Source: Pyrrhosoma nymphula
Taxonomy: Eukaryota; Arthropoda; Insecta; Odonata; Coenagrionidae
Length of the DNA: 64,000 nt
Assembly (NCBI GenBank): GCA_963573305.1
Contig: OY754329.1
Span: 61,501,084-61,565,083, forward strand
Direction: 5' to 3'
The position numbers and the translations under genes are program-made. The notes beneath the pieces were generated by a model. That model did not search any database. It was given only the letters and a program-made list of their open reading frames with translations, and was not told the DNA's origin. Below are positions 1-13,615 of this stretch, in pieces (position 1 is the first letter of the stretch; every line of letters starts with the position of its first letter).

Positions 1-3000
1 AAGTTCAGGTGCGCCGAGATCCCTCACACACGACAGATTCAAGCAGCCATGGAAAACAAAAGCCTATCTTAGGTCTCAAGGGTCTCAATCCCTGGAGTTC
101 CTTTCGTTTCTTATGAGTATTTTAATTTATACATGTATTCATTAATGTAAAGTTATATGAAATGTCTTATGCATTTTCATTATCTGGAAGTCCTTGTGAT
201 AATCCATATTATACTTGAAATGTGCAAAATGTTCTAATGTGAGCCATTTGGTTCGTTTCGGACTTTGGCACAATTTGTTTAATTTTATAATCACACCTAG
301 TTACTCTTTCTGAAAGTAAGTTATAAAAGTAAACATTGAAAAGCATTTTAGGAAGTGCTTTTACACGTATTTCTTTGATCTCATAAGGTGCGTAGATAAA
401 CCTGGAGTAGGTGGAATTACAACACACAATGAGCCTCAAAAATATGCGAAATTCATTACGAAAAAAACAGTCGCCTGGATGGGATTTGAAACTGGATCAC
501 TCTATTACGCTCTGAAGTAACCGATAATGTCAGGCTCTAATATTGCGCACAAATTTCCTCGCAAAGTATTCTAGGAAAACATATTATAGGGGCGATATAT
601 TTATGCACAAACAACTTTCATTTTAAAATGATAAACTTTGAATTTCACGATCTTTTAGGTAATATTTTCGTGATAATTCTAGGATCAAGAGAGGGACGTG
701 CAGATTGAAAAATTCACCTTTCGTACTCATCCCATGCTTTTGGTGAATTCGGTCGTTTTGCTGCTATCAATGCAGAGCTTCACATACGAGTGTATATTAT
801 GCGTTCACTAATGGCATCATATTGTATATGTATGAATAGACATATCTTAGGTCAATGACCATATCAGGTTCAAGTTAGCCCCCCTCTTGCTTCACCGTCA
901 TTGCTGCGTTTTTAATTCGTCATAGGTCAGAATTTTCTCATGTGAGATCTTCAGGAAAAATATTCATGATAGCACTTCCTACAGTGTGTTTTGTGGCTTT
1001 TTTCCTAACTTAATTACGGTAGCAGGAAATATTTTATGACAGTAAAGAAAATTGAACTAATGTCCTGTAAAAAGCTCGTAATTAATCATGACGTTTTGGA
1101 AGTAACAGAGATTTTGATACCGTAAGGAATTCCAGACCAAGAAAATGTAAATGATATATTAGGGGTCAACATATCAATAGTTAATAACGCTAATTAATAC
1201 GAGCAGGAAACTGATAAAAAAACAAAATGAGCTGTGGGGGAGTAAACCTAAGATGTGGGCATTGCGTTTCCGCGCTTTCTAGCAGCTGAGAACGAGAGAT
1301 CATCTATTCCCATGTATGGGCCACTTCTACACATCCACATAATGTGCAGAAACAGCTCGACCGACCACAACACTGCTTCTTCACTCCCAGTCAAATAAGA
1401 AGCCGCTGCCCCCTTCCATTGTCACTGTTTGGCAGAGTATGCCCTTTCCTCGAGCAAGGGTGATGGAAGGTTTGGAAAGATGGATGGTGATGGAAGGTTC
1501 TTTTGGTTCGGAATGTTAATTGCTCTCCTGGGAAAGATTGGAAGGGCCAAAATGGTGTTGCCTCTATGCCAAGATCCTCACTAATAGAGTTAACTCACTA
1601 ACTGACAAGATTGAAAGAGGTATTTAAGAGACTGGAAATAGGAAAATATTGGCATCGGGTTATTTTTATGACAGCAAAGAAATGTATTCTAACTTCCACC
1701 ATAAAACAATAATAGAACTGGCTGAAGTTTAAGATTGAGTGGATCGAAAGTGTTTTCCTAAGCATTCCAATATTGGAATGAAATAGCATCGAGCTACTTC
1801 CATCAGAAGATATTTGAAGTGAATACCATTCCTTGTTCATCGATAAACAACATTTAAAATCAAAGAAGTGCAGTCGTATATTTAAAAGTATGTCGAAAGA
1901 ACTTGATATGATATTGGATACTCTGGAAAGCTCACATTTAAAAATGAAACCATTAATTAGTTACGGTTTGTGCATGAATACATTGCCCCTGAAAAATTCT
2001 TTTCCCGAGTACTTAGCGATGATAGGTGTGTGCTAAAATTCGAGCTTGAAATTACGTGTTACTACAGTGTGAAATAGAGTGATCCACTTTAGAATCTCAT
2101 CCAGACGAGCATTTTTTCATTGTGAATATCGCTCATTATTTTAGCTAATTGTGTATAGTAATTCCACGTACACCAGATGTATCTATGCACCTAGTTAGAT
2201 CGAAGAAAAACTTGTAAGGTAGTAAGTTCTTTGCTGCTGTTACTCTCTGAAATATAGTGCAATCCATATTGTTTTGTGTCTTTAAAAATGATAAGAGTCT
2301 GTCAAAATAAAATATACGTGAAAGTTTAAAGCCGTCAATGATATATATTTTCCTGAAGTCATTTTATCTAGTGTGATTTAAGACCCAATGGGGGCTACAG
2401 CCCCCCTTGCCACCGCCCCTGATTACGGTAAATTATCTTCGTTCTTCTAATTCGACCATGGTGTGCACCCTGTTAAGTATTGGATGATAGGTCTCATTGT
2501 TCGACTTTTCGAAGGGTGCAGGAATTTTACATTCTATTAGCGAATTTTTTCGTGTAATAATTCGAGGCTCAGAAAAAGGGTCATGAAAGTTATTTTTTGC
2601 TCGTATTACTCCATTTGTCCATACCTAGTGGTAGCAAAATTACGTAGATTACAATCTTAACTAAACGCCGGTATATATTACACTGATTTATCTTTGTTTG
2701 TCTGATTTGACAATGGGAAGAACTCTGTTGTTAAGTCAGGACTTAGAAATTTTTCGGCTCCGAGTTGGTAAGTTTGTTATGAACAGGGCTCCGAGGTGGT
2801 AAGTTTTTAATGAACAGGACTGTACGTATTGTCAGATCTCAGACAATTGTTTTCAGAAACAGTTGTGGTTTATATTAAGACCTGCTACACATTTAGTTAT
2901 GTATTCTTATTCAGTTCATATATACCTTAGTCCCAATTATTTCACTATAAGAATGAATGGATATGTGAATCTAAATTGTGTGTGCCTCATGGAATCTGCT

Positions 3001-4319
3001 TGTAGCTGTTGTGTTAGCATAAAGATTACCTTTCATTTTTAAGGGATTTGTTCTCGAGAAGTAAAATTATCTTCAGGTTTACATTATTCAGTATTCTTCT
3101 GATTTTACTGGCATCGCATCTTTTTGGTTAATTACGTGATATTGACCATTTCCTGGAAGTCATCAATCATACATCGTAGACCTCACATTTTGGTTTCATA
3201 AGCAGAAGTACTCAATATTACTATACTGGAGTCCTATGTGTTTACATTGGCATCACTGCTTTCAAGTTCGGCAATTGTTTGAAGTGGGTAAATAGTATTA
3301 CAAAATTTTTCTGTGATTATAGAGTTGTTAGTATTTAAATATGCTACAATAATATTTGGTAGGTACTTCGGTGTTTTTAACCTTGCAGTCCATCAATTTA
3401 AGGTGTGGTTGCAATTTTCTATTCCTTTGCCATAATTTTTTCTCATTATAATGCACTCCCTGAAAAACCTGACCAAGTATTCATCTGACTGATTCATATG
3501 TAGGTTTTCATGTAAGAGAATTTCAAACTCCAGTGAATAACTTGGCTACAAGGCTGCCACACTACACTTTATTTACATGAAAAGATAATGTGCTTGTTTG
3601 ACCAAAGGCTAGCTGAAAATTAAAAAAAAGTACAATTTGCCTCCCTTGACAGTAATTGAAGTAAGCATTTAGCTGGATGGAATGAAGTATGTTGGGTATG
3701 ATTTTTTTGGGAAGCACTGCAGTGTCATGTTCTGGACATTGTAAAAAAAAGGCATTGTACTGAAATGAATTTTTCAAGTGGAATTTCATTCTGATAATCT
3801 GAGACCATGTTCCTTATGTGGTGCTGTTTAATTTCAGCAAATCCAACTATGTTAACTTGAGTGTCAAATGTTTTTTGGTTTACCAACTTCTTAGTGACCT
3901 ATTGTCAAAGAATAATTAACAACATATCTATCCATCACATCTGAAGTCTTCCCAAATTATTTAAATGTTCGTAATGTTAGCATAATTACGGAAAATCACT
4001 GAATACATAGTTGCAAAATGGATAATGCCACTTTAGTGGCTAGAGGCACTTTATAGCATAATAGTAATTGCTGGACTGCTTCGGCAGAAATCTCTCTTAG
4101 GTGGTGTCACTTGGGCAAATTGTAGGGTTAATCCTTGCCAAGTAATGATCAATTAAAGGAACAATTAAGCAATGTTCAGCCAAGGTGGTGAACTCCATGC
4201 TTGAGTGCTGAATATCGAAGTACTGAAAGTAGGCAAGGGACGTGAGCCAGGTGATTTCAATAATAAGCTTGAAGCCATGTTTTTTGTTGGCAGAGAAAAT
4301 TTCATCGATCGCACATCTC
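1..4319. other. Non-coding, AT-rich stretch
   Basis: I see no supported gene. Open frames are short, lack splice-site context and match no family I recognise. Near 2390-2420 there is a C-rich segment (ACAGCCCCCCTTGCCACCG) that resembles another near 872-905; both look like degraded ends of one interspersed repeat. Function, if any, is unknown. Confidence 0.5.
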
Positions 4320-4565
4320 AGATTGCAATGCTACATGGTACTAGTTTAAGATTTTTAAAAATTTTAGCCCAGTAGTAGCAAAACTTCTTGAACACAATCC
4401 ATAGGAACTGTAAGTACAGTGAGACCTTCATACTATTGTTAAAGATTGCAATGCTACATGGTACTAGTTTAAGATTTTTAAAAATTTTAGCCCAGTAGTA
4501 GCAAAACTTCTTGAACACAATCCATAGGAACTGTAAGTACAGTGAGACCTTCATACTATTGTTAA
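4320..4565. repeat. Perfect 123-bp tandem duplication
   Basis: Two head-to-tail copies (4320-4442 and 4443-4565) with no differences that I can find by eye. Because 123 is divisible by three, an open frame on the minus strand runs through both copies and creates a repeated 78-aa shadow peptide. The identity implies a recent event or a collapsed assembly artefact. No known element ends are visible at its borders. Confidence 0.9.
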
Positions 4566-7500
4566 ATCCTATTCTTTGTCAAACTAACATTTTACATGCA
4601 TTACCTCTAAATTGCATTATTACTGTTAGCTCTTAGAGGTTGTCCTTAAGATTGTGTAAATCCTGCTGGCTCTCAGAGAAACAACTGCATCATCAGTACT
4701 AAACAGAACACCTGTATGTCCAACCATCACTTTTACATTTTTTCTTAATAATGTTTGACAGATTATTTACCTTCATATTTTATTATTAATCCTTGTCACC
4801 ATTTTCTTTCAAATGACACTTGAGGCCCCATTCACTTCAAAACTTGCCTTTCTTATGATAGTCATCACCTTCATATCATTCAGTAGTTACTCATTTACTG
4901 TACACCGAACATTTCGATTTCTTCAGTTTAACCTGTGGCAAGCTCTCACTGCTGCATTAGACACGTATCCTCATCCATGCATATTTCAAGTGCTTTTTGA
5001 AGTGCAAACAAGATCCATTCATCAACAATGGGACGTAAACCCAAGCTACACATCCCAGATTCTTCCAGGTTTAGAGCTTATGTGAAGTTTACAGTCCCTG
5101 CTTATAAACCAGTTCTTGACCAACTAAGCTATGCACCTTTTAGTGATGACCTTCTGGAGTATTTGCATGTCAATGGAGTTTGACTTAATAATATAATTTG
5201 AAAGAGATTTCATGGCGAGGGAAGCTGTTTTTTGTGTTTATGAAGAAGGGATAGGATAATCAGATTCTCTCAAGCTTTATTCCACGAATAGACATCAGTG
5301 CTCGTTTGATATTTATTTGTCTGAATTGATTGTAATTTACCTCCAACTTTGGGCCTTAGGATTAAATTGTTTTAATGTGGAAAAGAATCCCTGTTATAAC
5401 ATAAACAAGGGAATCTAGAATGGATAAGTAAACTATTGCTAACGGTGATCAATTAAAAATGACAGCAGGTCATGGAGCCACTTTTTTGTCTGGAAGCTGG
5501 GCAACATTTGGAGAATTGGTGTGAAAGTCATGAAAAATCTATGTGAATCTGTTTTTCTAGTCATTAAGTGCATTTGAGTGGTACCAGTTGCCCGGGGTTA
5601 AACAGTGAAGTGATCCTAGCCCAACAGCTTGTGGCTGCTTGCAGAAATATTTCCATCTGTCCTGCAACTCTCTCCAACCCTAAGTCCCAAACTGGTTAAA
5701 GAGTGTGGGGTGGCTCATCTGATCATCTTAAAAAATTTAGTATTATGCTCTGTGAGATTGTTCTGCAGCTGCATGCTCGGGGTGTAAGGTAAGTTGAAGT
5801 CACTCCTTGTATTTATATTGTTATAGTTAGTGATATGTCATGCAGCAGGCCTCGTTCATTGCTGGCAAAAGTGATGATAAATTATGAGGGGAAACTATGA
5901 AATTGCAATTCTGAGATAAGAAGTGTTCATTAGCTGTTTTGCTGGAGTATTTGCTTATTTGTAGACTTCTCCTTTGAAACAAAGATAGGACAAATCCCCA
6001 GTTGCCACAAGATTTTTGTGGTGTGCTTCAATTTTCCGGTTGTTTATAGGGGACAAAGAATATCTTAAAGCTAAGATTAACAAATTAAGAACTGTTCGGG
6101 GCATTTAGGAAGAATCACTGTTTGAAGAGAAGTTTTGGGGGTTTAGGGTTTCAATTTGAATGAATGATATTACCAAGAAGATGGACATTTTGACGGATGG
6201 GTGGAACAATAATTAGGAAATTTACTTCCTTAAAGACTAGTGTGAATTTTTGGTCCAGTACCTGATATTCAGTGAAACCTTTTTGTAGGATAATGGCTCA
6301 GTACTTCAGTGATTAGCTTTTGCTTGTTGAGATGATCTTTTAAATTTTATTCTTCTGATGTAAATATAAAGAAAGTAACATTTTTTGTGGGTGTTAAATT
6401 TATACACATCAGTTTGTGGAGCAAGATTCAGAATGGTGAAATTCTGTGATTTGCTCTTCCCCAAAACATTTTTTAATTATGTGAAGACCTCATTTAAAAT
6501 ATGTTGATTCAAGTCTTTATAACTAGTAGCTCTGAGGTATCATTTGTACTACGCATATAGTAATGAAAGCTGTAGCATTCTGCCCAAAAACCACAATCAA
6601 CTGGAAGAATATCTAAATAGACATTTCTTTTGATGGTTTCATTACATTAACATTATAAGTTCATTTAATTTTATTTTTATACTTAAATTAAAAATTGATG
6701 GACATCTTATTTATTTTTTCTAGTATAATTTCAACATTCTAAAAATATTTTATCTACACGCTCTGGTCATTTTGAGATATTGAATTCCTTTTTTATTACT
6801 TTTTTTTACAACTGAAGGAAGTAAAACTCTTGATTTTGGACGATATGTTTGATAGTAGGATAGTCATTTAATCACCAATTCCATCTTTAGAAATACCAGA
6901 ATGTGCAATTGCTTGCTGATTTTAGAGAAAAAAAGAGGCAAGATTATTTGATTGCAATAGAAATGAAAAATCAGTAAGCATTTGCAAGGAAAAATTATCC
7001 TATTTTATTTGCATATTTAGAAAATGAATGAAATAGTTGCTGCAAAGAACAATAGGCACCTTTATCATCAGGAAACTGATTTAATGAATGCACCTTGAAT
7101 ATATTGGTGGAAGAATTCTTTTATTTACCAAGTTAATATTAAAAACTTCAAGAAAGTAATACTTACCTGATACTACCAAGCTCATATAAATTTAGGTACT
7201 CCCCTGTTCCGTGGGTTTCACCAATCAAAGTAATCATACCTGGCAACTCAGTTTTTTTAAGTCAACTACATATTGCCATCATTGAAGAGCCCAATGAGAC
7301 TTCTAACATGGTACTCCAGTCTGTCATGCATGAATCAGCTCTTCCAAGGTTTAAGGTGGGTGAGAAACTCCTTGCTGCCATTTACCTGCTACGTATGATA
7401 TATGCTGAGGAGACAGTGTGGTCCTGGCAGACAGACTTCAATGGAAGTGCTCTTAACTCAACCTAAAAATAAGTATGCCATAGGAAGAAAGCTTACAGAT

Positions 7501-10500
7501 TTGAATATGCTGTTTCATCTTGGAGAGCCAGTATACTTGTGCTAATCAAACAGTCAAGTCCAAGTTATACCTTTTTGATACATTCATATTCAGGTACATG
7601 TTGAACATTTATTAAGAATTATTTGTGCTCAGATGGTATTATGACGCACAATCTAGGATTCAGCCTGCCTATATGCTCTATGAATTACTGAATTTTATTT
7701 TATAATTGGACACTTTTACATACTGACCCTGACTGGATGAGAATGGGTTGAAACTTGAAGAAATTGACTTGTTACAGTTTACCCAAGCACTTATCTCAAC
7801 TAACCACAGGTCATCCCAAGGGACTTATAAAGTCCTTGTTATTTTTGAAAGTCATAATCTTGCCCATGCATTTTGCTTAATGCATCTTACGTAATGTTTA
7901 TGCCTCGGAGGAGTTTAAACAAAATATTTACTGTCCTTCCTATGTTGCCTTTCTTGTTGCCCTGATATGCTTCTTAATTCTGGTAAATATGTAGTTGAGT
8001 TTTATCAGATAGCTCTATTCTGAACAGGTCATTTGAAGTTTCAAGTCATCACTGAAAGGGTATACATAGTTGCACATTTGAGAAAATCATTACTATACTA
8101 AAGATGGGGAATGGATTTATCCGTAACTATGTTTTTATTGCATATGGCTGTATCCATAGATTTCATGTTAATGCTGGGGTAAAGAGTATCTTAGTCCTGT
8201 CTAAGTGTGGTGTGGAATGTAATTAAAACTTGGTATTCATAGCTTGAGTCGAGGGAGATCTCAGGGACTTATGCAGTCTGAGACACCTACTGTGCGAGGA
8301 TGGATTGTGTAATATCATTAGACAGGTTGGGTGACATGTTCAGACATTTAATAGCGACAACTGTTGACAAATTGTTTATTACTCGTACATGATCGTACAA
8401 CCAACATTCCAAGATTCCCTTGGTAACACTCGATTCTCTGAACCCTTGCAAAACCATCGATAACATCTCGATTAATCAAACGACCATGTCTCGATTAATC
8501 GAACGAGATTTACAACAACACAACAGATTGCTTGGCAATATCGCTATTCGTCATGTAGCAGGGTATATCTCAGAATTATTAACTGGTTTTCAGCGTCCTG
8601 TGAAGAGTTCTACATTTTCTACAAACCTTTTCCCCTCATTTCATTCTTCTAGGGACTTCACTCTGTTGTTTGTTAGTTTAAATCGGACCAGACATGCTAA
8701 AGTGGCCTGTACGTTATGCGCAATGTTAATTAAATAAAAATCAATATTGATCATTTTGGTAATATTTAACCTTTTTTGTCTTAGTATCCATAATTCTGAC
8801 ATTCTAGAGCACACAAGGGACCCACTTAAGTCTCAGTTGTACCATTTGCTTTGAAGTTAGTAGAGATAAACAATTTTCACAGCAATTTTTATAATACTAA
8901 CCATTGGTTATCAGCAAATCGTTAAGAATAAATTTTTCTTTCTTACAGTAAAATTGCAAAGTAATAGATAGAAAATAAACAGAATACCAAGCGCTCATAC
9001 ATGGGCTATCATTTTTTTTGTACTAGAAACTTTTTTGCCAAAAAAATATAGTAAAAGTACAGCTCAGTTGGCAGATTTGTAATGGACATCAATTAACATA
9101 AAAATAAATAGGTTTCAGGTGCATTTTACTATATGTTATTGTTTCCTGGTTTAGAAGATATAGCATCTCGACTCATTTCACAGACTGTAATAATACTACC
9201 CCTTAAACTAACCGTAACGAGGAGATCATGATAAGTCAACACTTTCGACAATCACTACTGTACACAACAAAAGCTGAAGAGAAAATTGCTACACAAGGAG
9301 CTTAAACTCGTCATTAAACCATAATTCCATAGGTTCAGCTCTCTCCGGACTTCGCTGACTTAGGTCGGTGAGTGTTAAAACGACATTATGAATACAGGTT
9401 TAATGAAATCGCCAGTTGAACTTCCTTAAACCTGCCTTGGATGGAGTCTAAAATAACAATGGATATGGCCATTAGATAAGGTTTTTGTTTATAGAATACA
9501 AATGAAAACTTGATACTTCGAAGTGATGCAAATTATTTTACCGGCCTGGAATGTTAACATTCGATATATTTGAAACTACCTTTTATTTGACTAACTGCTA
9601 TTTGTCTTAGAAATGGGGCAGCAAATTATTGTGCTAGTACCTGACCCAGTTTTGGTGTGTGAATGAGGGTGTAATGTATGGCGAAGCATTAACACCTGTC
9701 TCCCAATTGTATCATTTTGTGTAATTTGTGTGCAAACTATGGGTATCAAATGAGGTTCTAACCTTTTGCTTTCAGAGAATTTATTGGCAATATTGTAAAT
9801 GTTATGGTGCATGATTCATGCTCTTTATTTTATTTAGGTATTTGGAAAAGGATGTCTTTGAACATAAATGAGAACTTCATTAATCTTAGTGCATGGATAA
9901 TTGTTGAAAAAAGTATTGCTCATAATTTTTACTCTCAAGAAAAATTAAGAATGTATTGTGGTGGTTGTTGGAAATTCAAGTTAGAAACTTTTAGAAATGA
10001 TGAGTAAATGATTCAGAATAATATATATTTCGTCTAGTTAGGTGCTTAGATATACCATGGGCAGTGATGGGGAAGAGAACTATGAGTCACTGAAAAATAA
10101 CTTGCTGAATTTGACTAGCCACCTATGTTTATGTGCATTAGAGATATCTTTTCCAGCAAGTGCATTTTAGTTAAATCGTTAATACTCATTGTGTTGAACT
10201 GGGATATGATTAGAGCCATTCATAATCCTTTAGAAAAGCTCCTTCAATGTTGTTGATCATGCTGGCTATTCGTGCTATTTACTGCTCTGTAAATTGGCAT
10301 CAGAGTGTTTGAGAGCAACATTTTTCAGTTGTTCACTAAGCTTCTGCAGTTAAGTATTTTTATATTAATGGGGACTTGAAGAATATGGTACATAATTCCT
10401 CATTCTATGCAAATTTCCAAGCCTTCAAAATAGCCCATTATCTGGAGATGATGTTGGAATGGGGGAAATCCTGAACTTAGTGGTACATTTCGTAATATCA

Positions 10501-10867
10501 CTTTTACTACTAGGTTTTGGACTGAATCTGAATATCATAAGGATTCTTCAAATATTTTGTTAAACATTTGGATGCTTGATACGATAAATTTCATTTTCTA
10601 CCCCTTTCCAGCTTTCCATTGTTTTATTTTAATTGCCTACTTCTGTCTTTGAAGTGCCTTTTCAAGCATTAATAATGTCATTTCTACTTTTATTATGTGT
10701 TTGACTCTAGAGGCTTATCATTTCATATGCTTTAGCCCTGATTAGTGAGAGAATCTACTTCTGCCATTGACTGTGTCCTCATCGTACACCACTAGTTTTT
10801 CTAAATATTGAGTCACCTCTCCAGTTTGTCTCCCATTTTATTTGAGTTTCACTCATGGGTGGGCACA
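4566..10867. other. Non-coding stretch, possible intron
   Basis: No supported gene. Short open frames (for example at 4813-5085 and 8420-8737) lack recognisable domains. The one exon-like spot is on the minus strand at about 7167-7260, described separately. Confidence 0.45.
7167..7260 (-). other. Exon-like stretch with consensus splice donor (uncertain)
   Basis: On the minus strand an open stretch of about 30 codons (LPGMITLIGETHGTGEYLN, then LYELGSI) ends in ATCAG followed by GTAAGT, a consensus 5' splice site. The upstream side has a stop codon, and only weak acceptor candidates (CTGAG or GCCAG without a clear pyrimidine tract). I do not recognise the peptide. It could be an internal exon, a repeat fragment that mimics one, or chance. 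Confidence 0.2.
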
Positions 10868-10931
10868 CATGGGCAACAGAAGCAAATGTGAGACAACATT
10901 TCACGCATGGGCAACAGAAGCAAATGTGAGA
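10868..10931. repeat. Short local duplication, 26 bp with 38-bp spacing
   Basis: CATGGGCAACAGAAGCAAAT and the following GTGAGA occur at 10868-10893 and again at 10906-10931. Copy start to copy start is 38 bp. The copies are identical over 26 bp. No known element is involved. Confidence 0.8.
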
Positions 10932-12840
10932 AATGTGGCTGTTTTCTTCTTATTCCTTAGTGCACTTCATTTAGCTTTGGAATATGTTGCATGTTTCTCA
11001 AAACTTAAACTGAAATTTTATTGACGTATAGTCCCATCTCATACTGGTTATAGCAATTCCAAATGCTGAGGGGCATTGTTAAATTAACACTGAAGGGATT
11101 CATAATACAATCATAATCTCCACAGTGGTACGTTATATCCATGGGTTTCATAATGCATACAATATAAATCAAGTATTTGAAGTGGATTCACTACCCATTA
11201 GTAGTCTTTATGTGCAGTAGATTTTGCTATAGAGAAACTTCTATTAAGGTATTGAAATTTTAAGGCTCATCCTTGTAGCCAAAATATGTTTTCACCAATA
11301 GTTTAAACTTCTGAGTCCAGGAACTTATTCCTTAAAGAAGAACATGTGAATGGCAATACAGGTGTAGTGACCAAGCAATGCATTTATAAATAGATCACAC
11401 GATCATATCTTGGTGCAAATTAATTCACGAGGATTGTAAGGATGGAGAAAAATGCTTTCTTTGGTGCACTACTTGAATGTTATTTATGATAATGTTGGTT
11501 GATAGGTGGTAAAAGAACTTTATTCAAATTGTCAGCGACAGCTACTGGATCAATACTGGAAACTACTCTGGAACGAAAATGGGAATGGGAGAGAGTTAGA
11601 TGATCGACTCATTGTCCTAAGAAACTTATTTGTTATCCTTTACTATTTTCTCCTGTCATGAAACCATGCCATCCATGTCTTCCCCCAAAATTCCCAAAAG
11701 CCATGCCCCTGACATGATAATTTTTACACTTTTAGCATAAGTGGCATATTTTATGTTCTCCAATTTGAATGCCTAGATAAGGCCAAGTTGTGTAGGTATG
11801 AAGCAAAAGGTTCCCAAACCTTTTGATGTTAATGCCCTCACTCGTATATTCTGGTTTTAAACCTAGGACCATGCATCCTATGTAACTCCTCAAGCATCAT
11901 TGTTATGCAATGTATTTCACTTTGAATATAATGATAAAAGAAGAATTTTTGTTAGCATTGTGAAACTATTCTTGCTATTTTTATAGTTAAATACTCTTAA
12001 GATACTGAAGATTTAGGGTTGATTAGGAGGGTGAGCTGCCCTATTCATTGGAAATGCCCCAATATTTAATTCTAAAGTTTTACATGAGTGCTGGGTCATT
12101 TTTAAAAGATGTTGGCAGATGAATATTTCATTTGTACTTGCCTGTGCTTCCGCTATACTACTGCCACCTGAATTTATTATATTTGAACTGCACTATCGAG
12201 AGTTTAATTACAAAATCTTAATGCATTTGTTGGTGGAAGGAATCCATTAATCAGGATTTCAGCAGACCTGAAAAACCTAGAATACGTGGAAAAGTCACGG
12301 AAATCGAAAATGATTCTGAAAAAGTCATGGCAAATCAGAAATTAGCCTGAAAATGTGATTTCATAAGAAATAATGTTTGTTTTCAATAAGGCTGGGGTAC
12401 TATTTTAGGCACTCTGTTGGTGTGTAACTTGGGAATATTAGTACATTGCCTGAATGAGGCATCGGAGCTATTAAGTATTTGGTGGATTAGCAATTAATTG
12501 TGCCTTTAAAATTAACTTTCATATCCTATTCATCGCATTCATGCTGAGGAAGATTGAATGTTATTTCTCCTCAGATTTTATATGTTTTTCGTGACCCTCA
12601 TTGTGGCCGAGACCTAAGAATAATATGCCATCAGAAAGGAAGCTGATTTTCCCTCAAGAGCGATTTGGTGCTTTGTTTTTTGGGAAACTTTATTCCCTCG
12701 TAGAACATGTTAATGTGTAGTTCTCCTATTCTTATGCCGAATCTAAAATACACACTAAAGGTCGGATATTTTCAACTGGAAAAATTAAAATTTTGGCCTG
12801 GAAAAGTCCTAGAATTTCATAATTTCTGGTCTGTAGCTAC
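10932..12840. other. Non-coding stretch with degraded repeat words
   Basis: No supported gene. Around 12260-12360 and 12770-12820 there are recurring words such as CCTGGAAAAGTC and GTGGAAAAGTCACGG. They resemble words near 27085-27135 and 28320-28375 (CCTGGAAAATGC, CCTGGAAAACCTGG), probably one old interspersed repeat. Confidence 0.4.
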
Positions 12841-12900
12841 CAGTGGCGTAGCCAGGATTTTCTCCGGGAAAGATAACATTTTTTTTTTAATTTGACCATT
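12841..12900 (+). mobile_element. hAT-like terminal inverted repeat remnant
   Basis: CAGTGGCGTAGCCAGGA at 12841-12857 has the CA start and GGCGTAGCC core found in hAT-type terminal repeats. A related end with both termini and an 8-bp duplication occurs at 49750. Here no partner end is visible, and the TTAA-flanked element at 12905 begins 43 bp after the motif. It is probably a truncated copy interrupted by that insertion. Confidence 0.4.
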
Positions 12901-12904
12901 TTAA

Positions 12905-13615
12905 CCCTTTCGCTACGAACGACGTGATTGAACATCGTGCCGCTAAGCTAGCCCTAAGCAAGCCTAAAAGGTGTGTGTTATAAAGGACTTCTTCTTGGGA
13001 TGCCATCAGTACCCTTTCTCGGTTCACGGGAGAGGATTACCTCGACCCGTACTCGCAGTGCGCACCCCACTCACAGCAGGGGTCTGCAGTCAGTTGCTTG
13101 CTGGTGTAGTGGAACAACAAACTTAAAAGTTTTTGTGTAATTGGCAAATTGATCATTTTAAGTGCATTCCTCATGTTTAGCTCAAGAACTACAAATTTTA
13201 AACGGAGTTCTACTGTTACTTTTAACGTAGTTTGTGTGTAAAGGAATCTTTACCATTGATACGATTTTTGTTGCTAGAGAGCTTAATATTAACAATAGAA
13301 TTTCATTTAAAAACTGTAAAGTTATTGTAAAACAAGAATAATTCATTTCCAATTAAATAAATATCGAGGCTGTAGCAACAATGTTTTTAGCAAAACCATC
13401 GCATAAAAAATAGTTGGCTGCGACCGCATGCCATAATGGGCACCGCAAGCGGAAAAGGGCGGAGATTATCTCAGCCCGGTGGCCGAGAAAAAGGTTCAAC
13501 ACCCCTCTGGCCCCTGACCCAAGTTAGGGAAATAGGTACCGGTGAAGATCCTAGCGTAGTGAAAGCTCCGTACTGGCAAAGCAAAGAAATTTTCCCCGTC
13601 CCCGTCGTGAAAGGG
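12905..13615. mobile_element. Non-autonomous piggyBac-like element (711 bp)
   Basis: The left end is TTAA (12901-12904) followed by CCCTTTCGCTACGAACGACG; the right end is CGTCGTGAAAGGG followed by TTAA (13616-13619). Seven terminal bases (CCCTTTC) match exactly as inverted repeats, with further partial match (GACG). Flanking TTAA and a CCCTTT terminus are family traits of piggyBac. The interior is more CpG-rich than its surroundings and codes for no transposase fragment I recognise, so it would need a transposase supplied elsewhere. Confidence 0.6.

Noticed and set aside
1013..2428. hAT-like element bounded by ATTACGGTA at both sides
   Set aside because: ATTACGGTA occurs near both 1013 and 2421, and CCACCGCCCCTG resembles a terminus, but the left side has no matching inverted repeat. 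Probably coincidence.
4318..4554. 78-codon frame with an internal duplication
   Set aside because: Only a by-product of the 123-bp tandem duplication; no domain.
8420..8737. 105-codon open frame
   Set aside because: No family resemblance, no splice-site or promoter context; likely chance.
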